Shown: piece by piece, positions 1 to 7,878 of the stretch | How the letters are laid out: the number at the start of each line of letters is the position of its first letter | Position numbering within the stretch: position 1 is the first letter of the stretch | Source of the DNA: JBAYOE01 sp050950065 | Lineage (GTDB): Bacteria; Spirochaetota; Spirochaetia; Sphaerochaetales; Sphaerochaetaceae | NCBI GenBank assembly: GCA_050950065.1 | Contig: JBMNGX010000007.1 | Span: 1-38,604 of the forward strand | DNA: 38,604 nucleotides | Reading direction: 5' to 3' | Notes under the pieces: generated by a model | What the model was told of the DNA's origin: nothing | What the model saw: only the letters and a program-made list of their open reading frames with translations | Database searches by the model: none | Made by a program: the position numbers and the translations under genes

Positions 1-6
1 CTTAAG

Positions 7-37
7 GCAACTGATTTATTTCAGTTGCTTTTTTTTT
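7..37 (+). terminator. Rho-independent terminator of a gene upstream of the window
   Basis: An 8-bp perfect stem (GCAACTGA at 7-14, TCAGTTGC at 21-28) with a six-base loop is followed directly by nine T's (29-37). This is a textbook intrinsic terminator reading rightwards, so a plus-strand gene ends just before the window. Confidence 0.85.
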
Positions 38-165
38 ACTTATACCAATTCTCTCTTATTGTTATGCTCCTTACTTTACAACTCACCTCTAAAAACTCAG
101 ATTTATAGATTTTACTACTTTTCAGGAAATTTACTTGTATAAAGCCATTTTATCCAATTATTTGT

Positions 166-234
166 GGCCAATACTCCTAATAGATTACGGCCAATCTTGG
201 TAATAAAAATCGGCCAACTTAGGTAATAAGTTGT
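166..234. repeat. Three tandem imperfect 23-bp repeats before the first ATPase gene
   Basis: GGCCAA occurs at 166, 189 and 212, exactly 23 bp apart. The second and third units also share a GGTAATAA block (199-206 and 222-229), and the first has a diverged version. The array ends about 30 bp before the ATG at 266, so it overlaps or abuts the promoter, where repeated operators are expected. A -10-like TATAAT lies at 249-254. The binding protein is unknown. Nothing else is recognisable in 38-265. Confidence 0.6.
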
Positions 235-265
235 TTTATTTCTAATAATATAATACATTAGTTGT

Positions 266-1543
266 ATGGAATATCGAATAATGAACTATAAACCTAGGTA
301 CGCAGATAAGCTTCTTGTGGATAAACTTGAAGCAACTGGAGCTGTTCTTATCCAAGGCCCAAAATGGTGTGGAAAAACTACTACTGCTCTACAAGTTGCC
401 AACAGTGTTATATTTCTGCAAGATCCAAAAGTTGGAGAACAAGCGTTGCTTGCTGCAGAGGTCAACCCCTCCCTTGTATTGGAAGGAAAAATACCAAGAT
501 TAATTGATGAGTGGCAGCTAGCTCCTCAACTATGGGATGCAATACGTCATGAAGTCGATATGAGAAATAGTTTTGGACAATTTATTATGACAGGATCCAC
601 TACACCAGTAGAAAGTATGGCCAAAAGACACACTGGAACTGGAAGAATTTCTAAGCTTTTGATGTACCCAATGACACTAAGCGAATCTAACGACTCTTCA
701 AATCAAATTTCACTTAACAAACTATTTCAAGGTGAAACAAAAGTTGAAGGAAGAAGCCTCAAGTCTATTGAAGATGTTTCCTTCTTGATTTGTCGTGGAG
801 GGTGGCCTAAGTCTATTGACTTATCTGAAAAGGTTGCGTTGCAGCAACCTTTAAACTATGTAGATTCCATTATTGATTCTAATTTGCCATTGTATGATGG
901 GGTGCAAAGAAACCCTGAAAGAGTAAAAAGTTTATTAAGAAGTTATGCTCGTTTTACTGGCTCAGATGCAAAAATTACTGAAATACATAAAGACATCGTA
1001 GCAAATAACACAACTATTAGTTATGAAACGACAGCCAACTATATTGATGCTTTGAAACAGTTATTTGTAATAGATGCCTTGCCAGCGTGGAAGCCAAACT
1101 TGCGCTCGAATACAGCTATTAGAAGTAGTGATGTACACCACTATGTAGATCCTAGTATAGGGTGTGCGGCTTTAGGAGCATCGCCAGCAGACTTATTAAA
1201 CGACCTAAAGACAATGGGCTTTTTATTTGAATCACTTTGTGTACGTGATTTAAGAGTATACGCCCAATTGCTTGATGGGACACTCTACCATTATCGTGAT
1301 AAAAATAACCTTGAATGTGACATAATTATCCATTTGAGAAATGGTGCTTATGGTTTAGTAGAAGTAAAAATAGGGGGCTCTCAAATTGATACAGCAGCTA
1401 AACATTTAAAAGCACTTTCAGCCAAAATTAATACTTCTAAAATGCAAGAACCATCATTTTTGATGGTTTTAACAGCAGGCCAATATGCATATACCCGCAA
1501 TGATGGGGTTCATGTAGTTCCACTTGCTTGCTTGAGTCCTTGA
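266..1543 (+). CDS. AAA_14/DUF4143-family ATPase (EVK subtype)
   Basis: A 425-residue ATP-binding protein of the widespread AAA_14 plus DUF4143 architecture, whose function is not established. Walker A is GPKWCGKTT (about 31-39), Walker B lies in RLIDEW (78-83), and a sensor-like GSTTP follows. The C-terminal half has the DUF4143 PD-(D/E)XK-like signature intact, with D352 followed by E366-V-K368, so the nuclease-like fold keeps its metal-binding residues. No clear Shine-Dalgarno sequence precedes the ATG at 266. An in-frame ATG at 281 (MNYKP) is an alternative start. A TATAAT at 249-254 implies a very short leader. The gene stands alone, preceded by the 23-bp repeats and followed by a broken relative on the other strand. 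The family assignment is firm and the cellular role is unknown. Confidence 0.85.
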   Translation: MEYRIMNYKPRYADKLLVDKLEATGAVLIQGPKWCGKTTTALQVANSVIFLQDPKVGEQALLAAEVNPSLVLEGKIPRLIDEWQLAPQLWDAIRHEVDMRNSFGQFIMTGSTTPVESMAKRHTGTGRISKLLMYPMTLSESNDSSNQISLNKLFQGETKVEGRSLKSIEDVSFLICRGGWPKSIDLSEKVALQQPLNYVDSIIDSNLPLYDGVQRNPERVKSLLRSYARFTGSDAKITEIHKDIVANNTTISYETTANYIDALKQLFVIDALPAWKPNLRSNTAIRSSDVHHYVDPSIGCAALGASPADLLNDLKTMGFLFESLCVRDLRVYAQLLDGTLYHYRDKNNLECDIIIHLRNGAYGLVEVKIGGSQIDTAAKHLKALSAKINTSKMQEPSFLMVLTAGQYAYTRNDGVHVVPLACLSP

Positions 1544-1581
1544 TTTTGTCTCCTATTCTTATAATCTATTGAAATCTAATT

Positions 1582-1920
1582 CTAAATAAGTGGGGTCATG
1601 TAGAGAGGAAGATAGATTATGCCATCCTCTTTTCTTACGTCATTGGTATGTAACACATAAGGGGTGTCTAGTTGATTAGGATATTTTGCCATAAATTTTT
1701 TTAAGAGAGCTCAATGTGTATCTTTTTCCTGACTTCACTTCAATTGGACAGATGTTGTGTCTATTACTTATTTTACTTTTAGCAATTAGAAAATCTATTT
1801 TCATCCGAGATGATGCATCTTCACGTGATGGATTGGAATAGAAGTATAGTTTATAGCCACTAGCAACTAACATTTGAGCTACAATATTTTCTCCTAAATC
1901 ACGTTTTCAAGGTTAACAAA
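1582..1920 (-). pseudogene. C-terminal remnant of another AAA_14/DUF4143 ATPase, frameshifted
   Basis: Read on the minus strand, the segment 1906-1676 encodes the family C-terminus, including DLGENIVAQMLVASGYKLY, a KIDFLIA strand and a PIEVKSGK nuclease-like motif. It then stops at YGKIS. Shifting one base in a run of seven A's (minus strand, near 1693-1700) continues the protein as KFMAKYPNQL through GIIYLPLYMTPLI to a stop at 1582-1584, which restores the expected tail. A second shift near 1901-1907 separates a VNLENV piece. The ATPase half is missing, so this is a relic and not a short functional gene. The longest open stretch (1676-1873) would be mis-called as a 65-residue protein. Confidence 0.8.
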
Positions 1921-2128
1921 TCTTACTTTTCACACGTATTCAAGATTATCGAAATCTGTTTAGGTGAATAATGAAACTATAAGAGGATATTTCATGTTAT
2001 TTTCTATGAACAGGGATATTATAATTTAAAGAGTAATTATTCAAATTACTGAAGTTATCCTTGTGAATTGTACATGTCTATTGGGAGGTTCAATTCTTAA
2101 CTAAGCCGCCCTATTAGCTAAACTATAT
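1921..2128. other. Non-coding stretch with a palindrome
   Basis: No gene is supported here. A perfect 7-bp inverted repeat (AGTAATT 2032-2038, AATTACT 2044-2050) could be an operator. A 12-codon frame at 1994-2029 has AGAGGA six bases before its ATG and reads MLFSMNRDIII. Its MNRDI resembles the MIKRDI start of the neighbouring ATPase, so it may be a relic of an ATPase amino terminus, but it is too short to call. Confidence 0.4.
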
Positions 2129-2190
2129 ATTTCGATTATATTCGAAATTTATTGTTGAAATTAATTATATTTCAGTTATAATCGAAATAT
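2129..2190 (+). promoter_or_regulatory. Promoter with two operator-like palindromes; predicted leaderless start
   Basis: TTGAAA (2155-2160), a 16-bp spacer and a consensus TATAAT (2177-2182) form a strong sigma-70-type promoter. The -10 box ends exactly six bases before the ATG at 2189, so transcription should begin at or next to the start codon, and there is no Shine-Dalgarno sequence. Two related palindromes flank it: ATTTCGA...TCGAAAT (2129-2148, 9 of 10 pairs) and a 24-bp ATATTTC...GAAATAT (2167-2190, 10 of 12 pairs), with centres 40 bp apart. The second covers the -10 box and the start codon, so a bound dimer would block transcription. Confidence 0.75.
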
Positions 2191-3391
2191 GATAAAAAGA
2201 GATATATATTTAAATAAGATTATAGATTTCAAAGATACTTCACAACTAATAAAAGTGATTTCTGGAGTGCGTAGATCTGGTAAATCATCTTTGCTAATGC
2301 TTTATAAAGAGTATTTGTTAGAACAAAGTATTGGCGAGGAGTCTATTATTTTTATCAACTTTGAGGATTTTAGTTTTAGAGAACTCCTTAGCAGCGAAGC
2401 ATTGAACAACTACATAACTTCAAAATTGGTATCCAATGGAAAAACATATATTTTTTTGGATGAGATACAGTTGGTTGAAGGGTGGCAAAAAGTAGTAAAC
2501 TCTTTAAGACTAAACCCTAAAAATGATATTTACATAACTGGTTCTAACGCTGCTTTGTTATCGGGTAGTTTAGCCACTTTATTATCTGGTAGATATGTCG
2601 AAATAAAAGTGTATCCCCTTTCATTTGGAGAGTTTTTAACTTTCTACAACCTTGAAAAGGAAAATTTAGTTGAGAGTTTCAATCAATATATGATTTATGG
2701 AGGGATGCCTGCTATTGTAGATCTCCCTAACAAAGAGAGTGTACGAAATCTTTACCTTATGGATATTGTTAACACTATTATTGTTAAAGATATAGCAACC
2801 ATATCCCAAATTAGAGATATTGATCTATTAAATAAACTAATTGAATTTCTATCCTCTAATATTGGAAAGTATACTAATGCCTCTAAATTGGCAAAATATA
2901 TTTTAACTACAGGACGAAAGAGCTCTACAGAAACTATTGATAATTATCTTAAAAATCTAGAAGATGCCTTTGTTTTTTTGAAATCTAAAACTTTCAATTT
3001 ATCTGGTAAGCAATTAATGCAAACCAACAACAAATACTATATTGTTGATTTGGGTTTAAGAAATGCAATCATTGGTTCTAGTGTCTTAGACTATGGTTCT
3101 TCTTTAGAAAATATCATCTATTTGGAATTGCTACGTAGAGAGTTTATAGTAACCACTGGTAGGTATAAAGAGTGGGAAGTTGACTTTATTGCACAAAAAA
3201 AAGAAAAGCGTCTATATATTCAAGTCTCAGCATCTATAACTGACCAAAATACTTTAAATAGAGAGCTACGATCATTAAAAGCAATTGATGATAATTATCC
3301 TAAACTAATATTAACAATGGATAGGCTACCCTACTCTGATTTAGAGGGGATAAGAATTGTAAATATAATAGATTTTCTTCTAGATTTATAA
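2189..3391 (+). CDS. AAA_14/DUF4143-family ATPase (RRSGKS subtype)
   Basis: 400 residues. Walker A is GVRRSGKSS (26-34). Walker B is YIFLDEIQ. The sensor-like ITGSNAALLSG and the SGRYVEIKVYPLSFGEF segment are typical of this family, as is the YGGMP motif. The C-terminal DUF4143 region keeps the Asp of EVDFIA but has YIQVS where nuclease-like members have E-x-K, so this subtype is probably not a nuclease. Its closest relative in the window is the protein at 27900. The ATG is read without a Shine-Dalgarno sequence from a predicted leaderless message. It appears to be monocistronic, and a 38-nt inverted repeat lies downstream. Its biological function is not known. Confidence 0.88.
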   Translation: MIKRDIYLNKIIDFKDTSQLIKVISGVRRSGKSSLLMLYKEYLLEQSIGEESIIFINFEDFSFRELLSSEALNNYITSKLVSNGKTYIFLDEIQLVEGWQKVVNSLRLNPKNDIYITGSNAALLSGSLATLLSGRYVEIKVYPLSFGEFLTFYNLEKENLVESFNQYMIYGGMPAIVDLPNKESVRNLYLMDIVNTIIVKDIATISQIRDIDLLNKLIEFLSSNIGKYTNASKLAKYILTTGRKSSTETIDNYLKNLEDAFVFLKSKTFNLSGKQLMQTNNKYYIVDLGLRNAIIGSSVLDYGSSLENIIYLELLRREFIVTTGRYKEWEVDFIAQKKEKRLYIQVSASITDQNTLNRELRSLKAIDDNYPKLILTMDRLPYSDLEGIRIVNIIDFLLDL

Positions 3392-3449
3392 GTAAGAAGC
3401 TAATGGGATTATTTACTAACCAAATCCTCTCCTACAAAAGAAGTAGATA

Positions 3450-3487
3450 TCTGGTTAATTGCAACATCAATGTTACAATTACCCAGA
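3450..3487. repeat. 38-nt imperfect inverted repeat (possible hairpin or miniature-element remnant)
   Basis: Centred between 3468 and 3469, 17 of 19 positions pair: the outer TCTGG and CCAGA, then TAATTG and CAATTA, then ACAT and ATGT, with mismatches at 55/82 and 62/75. The T-run (about 3504-3510) is too distant for an ordinary terminator. It lies 60 bp after the ATPase stop. Confidence 0.6.
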
Positions 3488-3722
3488 CAATTTATATTTA
3501 ATATTTTTTTAGATATTTAGAAGGAAAGCTAAAGTGGAACTATTTACCAACTCATTGCTAACAACCAAAGAGGGATAACAGATTTTGAAGGGTAATCGAT
3601 ATTATCGCAAACAACAAAACAAGCCTCTCTTTATTCCTACAGCAACAATAATTATTGATAATTATTCCTGCAGCAGGAATTTTGGTGTTATAGCAAATTC
3701 ATTTAGTAGCTTTAATTTATAG
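3488..3722. other. Gene-free stretch between convergent genes, with two small hairpins
   Basis: No open frame is supported. A perfect AT-only inverted repeat (AATAATTA 3647-3654, TAATTATT 3659-3666) abuts a GC-containing one (TTCCTGC 3665-3671, GCAGGAA 3673-3679, followed by four T's). The second may be a weak terminator for the plus-strand ATPase. A diverged direct repeat of about 26 bp (about 3397-3421 and 3526-3551, both beginning AAGCTAA) also occurs. Confidence 0.4.
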
Positions 3723-4799
3723 TTAATTAAGATTATTAATCTCATTAATAATGGCTTTAGCTACATCTATTTTAATTCCAGTTGCTTTGGCAACTTTAAG
3801 AATATCTTTTTCTGTGGGATTTTTCCCTTCCCCTGCAATAGATGTTGTATGCTCCCCACCTGGTCCATCACTGCGAACTAAATCATATGGTGGAGAAACT
3901 TTCCAAACTCCATTTTCAAATAAAAATGAGAAGTTTTTGGCGTGATCATCTCGATTGCTAATATAAATATTAAAACACATTTGCCTAAAAAGCTTTTCTA
4001 CCTCACGATAATCTCGTGTGAGTAACATTGTGGCATTCAGCAAATCTATATAATCTAAAGAGGGGTATCTATGTGATGCATCCAAAGCTCCACTAACTGA
4101 TAACATATGAATCTTTTCACCACCTTCCTTACGATCGAATCTTTTGGTACCAAAATATTTACCTTCAAACAGCTTTGTTTGACTCATTGATAAACCAAAT
4201 TCTTTTGCTTTTAGTGAGGTTTCATACTCCTGTTTACCGATGTCAGTTGGATCTTGTGAAGATTTAAACTTAACAATCCAATCTTCATCTTTGTGTTTAA
4301 TTAAAACTTTAGGTCTAGCCCCTCCAGAAAAACCTCCTTTGTTAACTAACTCATCCAAACTATCTGAAAATTCACCATTTAAAATTTTTTCACACTCAGC
4401 AGCTAAATAGTCTAAGTTATTACTACCAGTTTCAAAAGATAGCTTTGCTTCTGGTTGATATTCCAATGCGCCCATTGCTGAACTCCCTACGATTGCTAAT
4501 CTATCTAACAACGATAGCTCTAAAGGGTTTATGTCATTTTTTCGAAGCATTCGATCAATTAGCAAAGCCCCCCATCCATCTGGAAGACTATCTTCAAAGA
4601 CTCCAAAATTACCATTGAAAGGATCTCTGTTAGCTACAAAAACACGTTTTTCCAAAGGAAGTTTAAATGGTGAAATTGAAAACCCATTTGCTAACCACCA
4701 AGAGTTATATTCAAATGCACATAGACGATCTTTTGTTAATGCAACTTGCCCCACTTTCTCTTTATGGTAAAACACTTTTATTAAATTATTACCTCTCAT
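3723..4799 (-). CDS. hipA: HipA-family serine/threonine kinase toxin
   Basis: A 358-residue HipA-like kinase; E. coli HipA is about 440 residues. In E. coli HipA phosphorylates glutamyl-tRNA synthetase and causes dormancy; the target here is unknown. Visible motifs: an N-terminal subdomain with FGVFEDSLPDGWG, a glycine-rich GGFSGGARPK (about 155-164) at the ATP-binding and regulatory loop, catalytic NRDDHAKNF (D284, N289, matching E. coli D309 and N314), and PPYDLV (D306, the metal-binding Asp). All catalytic residues are present, so the kinase looks active. The ATG overlaps the end of the upstream antitoxin-like gene by 11 bp, consistent with translational coupling. The E. coli autophosphorylation Ser150 has no certain counterpart in the loop. 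Confidence 0.9.
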   Translation of the reverse strand: MRGNNLIKVFYHKEKVGQVALTKDRLCAFEYNSWWLANGFSISPFKLPLEKRVFVANRDPFNGNFGVFEDSLPDGWGALLIDRMLRKNDINPLELSLLDRLAIVGSSAMGALEYQPEAKLSFETGSNNLDYLAAECEKILNGEFSDSLDELVNKGGFSGGARPKVLIKHKDEDWIVKFKSSQDPTDIGKQEYETSLKAKEFGLSMSQTKLFEGKYFGTKRFDRKEGGEKIHMLSVSGALDASHRYPSLDYIDLLNATMLLTRDYREVEKLFRQMCFNIYISNRDDHAKNFSFLFENGVWKVSPPYDLVRSDGPGGEHTTSIAGEGKNPTEKDILKVAKATGIKIDVAKAIINEINNLN

Positions 4800-5040
4800 T
4801 TAAAACCTCTTCAATTGATTGGTAGTTTTTTCTTTTAAAAAGAGAATCGAAATCATTCTCATAGCCCAGCACAACAGCAAGTTTTATCAATGAACTAAGA
4901 GAAATTTCCCCCAGTTGTTCAAACCTTTTAACCGAACCTAAGCTAACACCGCTTCTATTAGCTAACTCAATTTGTGATAACTTTGCTTCTTTTCTTCGAG
5001 TCCTTAATCTTTTGGAAATACTGTTTTTTATAGCTAACAT
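4789..5040 (-). CDS. hipB: HipB-like Xre-family antitoxin
   Basis: An 83-residue protein consisting mainly of one Xre helix-turn-helix. The segment RRKEAKLSQIELANRSGVSL and the following GSVKRFEQ are the typical recognition region. It precedes hipA and overlaps it by 11 bp, the standard order for a type II antitoxin-toxin pair. It should bind HipA and repress its own promoter. The palindrome at 5071-5090, over the promoter -10 box, is the likely operator. No good Shine-Dalgarno sequence precedes the ATG; an AAAGGA lies 14 bases upstream, rather far. Confidence 0.85.
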   Translation of the reverse strand: MLAIKNSISKRLRTRRKEAKLSQIELANRSGVSLGSVKRFEQLGEISLSSLIKLAVVLGYENDFDSLFKRKNYQSIEEVLNER

Positions 5041-5070
5041 ATTATCTATTATAGTCCTTTATATTGTTAT

Positions 5071-5105
5071 ATAGCTATTATATTAGCTATTTACTAATAT
5101 TTCAA
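5071..5105 (-). promoter_or_regulatory. hipBA promoter and operator
   Basis: On the minus strand TTGAAA (5105-5100), a 17-bp spacer and TATAAT (5082-5077) form a near-consensus promoter. A 20-bp palindrome, ATAGCTA-TTATAT-TAGCTAT as read on the plus strand (5071-5090), sits over the -10 box, ideal for autorepression by HipB. A second TATAAT (5053-5048) seven bases before the ATG could give a leaderless message. Confidence 0.75.
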
Positions 5106-5110
5106 CTTGT

Positions 5111-5145
5111 AAATAAAAAGGGAGGCCTATTATTTAAAGCCTCCC
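5111..5145 (-). terminator. Terminator of the Asp-box/RCC1 protein gene
   Basis: Reading leftwards, GGGAGGC (5145-5139) pairs with GCCTCCC (5126-5120), and five T's follow (5119-5115). It lies about 20 bp after the stop of the 5167 gene and just upstream of the hipBA promoter, insulating the two units. Confidence 0.85.
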
Positions 5146-5166
5146 AAACCTTTATTTGTTTGTTTC

Positions 5167-7698
5167 TTATTTTATCTTAAAAGCCTCTTTCCACCCTAGA
5201 TCAATTCCTTCTGGGTAGCGCCCTAATTGATAATAGTCGTTTAGACCAACAGTTAAAACTGATCCATCTTTTTTGAGGATAATTGTGTGGCTTCTGCCAC
5301 CTGAGACATCTACTACATCATCCAATAAGGTGACAAAACCTACCCCTAATGAACTGTTTTTATTATTACCAGTTCCATATTGACCGTGTTGATTACTACC
5401 AGCTGCTTTTAATCTCCCTTTTTCATCAATAATGTAGCTTGTATTTAATCCTGCTGCTATTTTTTCAACATCTCGGGCTACTGGAATAAAAGAGGTAGCC
5501 GATGCAACACCTTTATTCCCAAGTTGTCCTGATGAGTTATCACCAGTGGAATAAACTGTTCCATCATTTTTAAGTATTAAAGTAAAATTTGATCCTGCAG
5601 CAACATCTACTACGTTATTGGTAATATACATTGGAGAACTGACATTTCTTTTATGAACTAAACCCAACTGTCCACTCTCATTATTCCCAAAGCCGTACAA
5701 ATCCCCCTCTTCAGTTAAGATAAAGGAGGTTTTAGTTAGGTTGGCAAAAACTTTTTTAGCACCACTGAAGACTTTTACAAACTTTTTGGAATCGCTGTAA
5801 TCCCCTTTGCCCAACTGCCCATTGTCGTTTTGACCCGATGCGTAAACATCCCCATTAGATTTTACATACAACGAGTGGCCAAAGCCGCTAGCAACACTAA
5901 TTACATTATCATCAATAAAAATTTTAGATTTTTGGGTATCTGTATTTTCAAGACCTAGTTGGTGGTAGATATTTCTACCACTACCATACAACTTCCCATC
6001 TTTAGTTATAAAGAGAGTGTGGCTGTGGCCGTTACTTAAATCAACGATGTTGTTATCTAAGTGGATAAATTTTTGTTCATAAGTAGATCCACTAAAACCC
6101 AACTCTCCGTTGTTGTTCATGCCAGTTCCGTAGAGGCCACTAGATTCACTAAGAACGTAAGAGGTGTAATAACCAGCTATTACTCGATCTTTGGCTGATA
6201 AGAGCGTTGGGGAGCTTGGAGTAATTGCTACAGGTTCTTTACTTAGTAAGTTAAACTCTATGGTGATACGGTTGTTATTTGGATCTTCAAATAAAGGCAC
6301 TAGTGCCATTAGATAACTTTCTCCCCCTTTCAGATAAGTTGTGTAACTCTCTTCAAGCTCAAATTCGGGCCAGTTATCGGCAATTTGATCTTTCATATCG
6401 ATTTCATCTAAGTAGATTGGAAAATAGAGTTGAATATCGTTGTGTGTTTTGTGTCTAATTTCATACTCACCACTAACTTCTAGTGGAAATTGAAGGTAGA
6501 TAAAATTAGCATTCAAATTGAATGTATATGAGGGGTGAAATTTATCTAAAACAATGAAATCAAAATCAGCTACTTGTTCTTTTTTAGGGATATCACCATG
6601 TAAGATTATCATCCCCTGTCCATCGTGACGGGCAAAGTAGAAGTTGTTATCGATACTTTTTAAATCGCTAAAGAATTCAAAATCTCTAACTTTTATAAAA
6701 TCTGATAAAAACTCGCGATCCCAACTAAGGCCCCCATTGTTAGATTGAACCATCTCATATAAAGCCACTTTAGGATTTAAAAAGGCAACAGAGATTAAAT
6801 TGTCGTTGTTTATAGCGACGTGAATTGAAACAGCAGCACTTTGTGTTGGAGAGATATAATCATCTTCATAAATCACAGATGCTTTAACATTTGTTTTTAA
6901 GGCATCCTCTATTTTATAAACAACTACCCCTTTTTCAGTAAAAGAACCAATAATAAGTTTATTTGGATCGTATGCATCTACATCAAATGAGAGCTTTCCC
7001 CCAGTAGTTGAATTAATTCTTGTAATTTGCCAGGAGGCTCCCCTATCTGTAGAGATTCCCACCTTAATAGAAAATCTGTCGTTGTTATCTTGATAAACTG
7101 TATAAAGATTTCCATGTTTATAAACTAAAGAGGGGCTGTAGCCAGTAGAGTTAGAATCTGTTCTTCCAGTAAATTTATTTCTTATAGTGTAGGAGGCGCC
7201 ATTGTTGGTAGAAAATGCATAGTTGTAATCCCAAAAGCGGTTGTGGCGGTGAAACAATAAGTGAATTGTGTTTTGATCATCAATTACAACTCCACTAATA
7301 GAGGCCTCCATATTAGTTGGTGTTAGAGTTGTTGGTTTACTAAAAGTGTCTGATCCATCTAATGAAGTTACTGTGTAGATTTTTTGTCCATCTTGGTAGG
7401 CAATAACAACCATATCATCTTTAATGGCCATCCCTTGAATTAAACCTTTATTAACTGTATCAACTTTGCTAGTTTCCCAAACCTCTCCATCCTCACTTTT
7501 AATTAAACGGATGGTGTTATCATTGGCTGTGTAAGAGACAATAAATGTATCGTTACTTTTACCAATAAAGGTGCATGTCCCTTTAGCAACTAAGGCATCA
7601 TTATTTAATTCGGTGGAAATAATTGAAAAATAGGCCCCAAATAGATTTAGTGTTGTTACTAAGAGTAAAATGAAGACAACTAAGATCCCTCTTCTCAT
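5167..7698 (-). CDS. Secreted protein: Asp-box (sialidase-like) region plus seven RCC1-like repeats
   Basis: About 843 residues. An amino-terminal signal peptide has a hydrophobic stretch ending near LNLFGA. Residues about 30-370 contain Asp-box-like turns (SEDGEVW, STNNGASY, STDRGASW, SNNGGLSW), as in BNR/sialidase-fold propellers, but I see no sialidase catalytic set. A beta-rich linker follows. From about 500 to the end there are seven repeats of about 50 residues, with endings such as LYGSGRN, VYASGQNDNGQLG and VYSTGDNSSGQLG. These are RCC1-type blades that should close a seven-bladed propeller. I take ATG at 7698 rather than GTG at 7701, because AAGGAG (7710-7705) is then six bases away instead of three. 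The likely role is binding to a surface or host ligand; this is inference. It has its own terminator and is not linked to hipBA. Confidence 0.8.
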   Translation of the reverse strand: MRRGILVVFILLLVTTLNLFGAYFSIISTELNNDALVAKGTCTFIGKSNDTFIVSYTANDNTIRLIKSEDGEVWETSKVDTVNKGLIQGMAIKDDMVVIAYQDGQKIYTVTSLDGSDTFSKPTTLTPTNMEASISGVVIDDQNTIHLLFHRHNRFWDYNYAFSTNNGASYTIRNKFTGRTDSNSTGYSPSLVYKHGNLYTVYQDNNDRFSIKVGISTDRGASWQITRINSTTGGKLSFDVDAYDPNKLIIGSFTEKGVVVYKIEDALKTNVKASVIYEDDYISPTQSAAVSIHVAINNDNLISVAFLNPKVALYEMVQSNNGGLSWDREFLSDFIKVRDFEFFSDLKSIDNNFYFARHDGQGMIILHGDIPKKEQVADFDFIVLDKFHPSYTFNLNANFIYLQFPLEVSGEYEIRHKTHNDIQLYFPIYLDEIDMKDQIADNWPEFELEESYTTYLKGGESYLMALVPLFEDPNNNRITIEFNLLSKEPVAITPSSPTLLSAKDRVIAGYYTSYVLSESSGLYGTGMNNNGELGFSGSTYEQKFIHLDNNIVDLSNGHSHTLFITKDGKLYGSGRNIYHQLGLENTDTQKSKIFIDDNVISVASGFGHSLYVKSNGDVYASGQNDNGQLGKGDYSDSKKFVKVFSGAKKVFANLTKTSFILTEEGDLYGFGNNESGQLGLVHKRNVSSPMYITNNVVDVAAGSNFTLILKNDGTVYSTGDNSSGQLGNKGVASATSFIPVARDVEKIAAGLNTSYIIDEKGRLKAAGSNQHGQYGTGNNKNSSLGVGFVTLLDDVVDVSGGRSHTIILKKDGSVLTVGLNDYYQLGRYPEGIDLGWKEAFKIK

Positions 7699-7878
7699 CA
7701 CAGACTCCTTTAGTGAATATTAAAAAGTGCATCGACACAGGTGTTAAGAATCTGCAATATTGTTAATTAATGTGTAGTTGCTCTCTTTTTTACTATTTTA
7801 TATTTAAAGGGAGGTGATGGTATAAGTCAAATGAAATGTAGAATAAGAAATTAAAAGGACCTTTAAAGCATTAGGTTG

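Noticed and set aside
166..234. CRISPR-like array from 23-bp spaced repeats
   Set aside because: Repeats are tandem without spacers, only three units, imperfect, and there are no cas genes.
1676..1873. 65-residue stand-alone protein on the minus strand
   Set aside because: It is the middle of a DUF4143 carboxy terminus, ended by a frameshift; it is recorded as a pseudogene instead.
1994..2029. 12-codon frame with a good ribosome site
   Set aside because: Too short for a gene. It may be the relic of an ATPase start (MNRDI), but that cannot be supported.
5167..7698. Sialidase enzyme
   Set aside because: Asp-box-like turns are present, but I cannot see the arginine triad, Tyr/Glu pair or FRIP motif of active sialidases.
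7800..7870. GGGAGGTGATGG on the plus strand as a gene start
   Set aside because: The frame is ATG GTA TAA, so it stops at once; the next ATG gives only seven codons.
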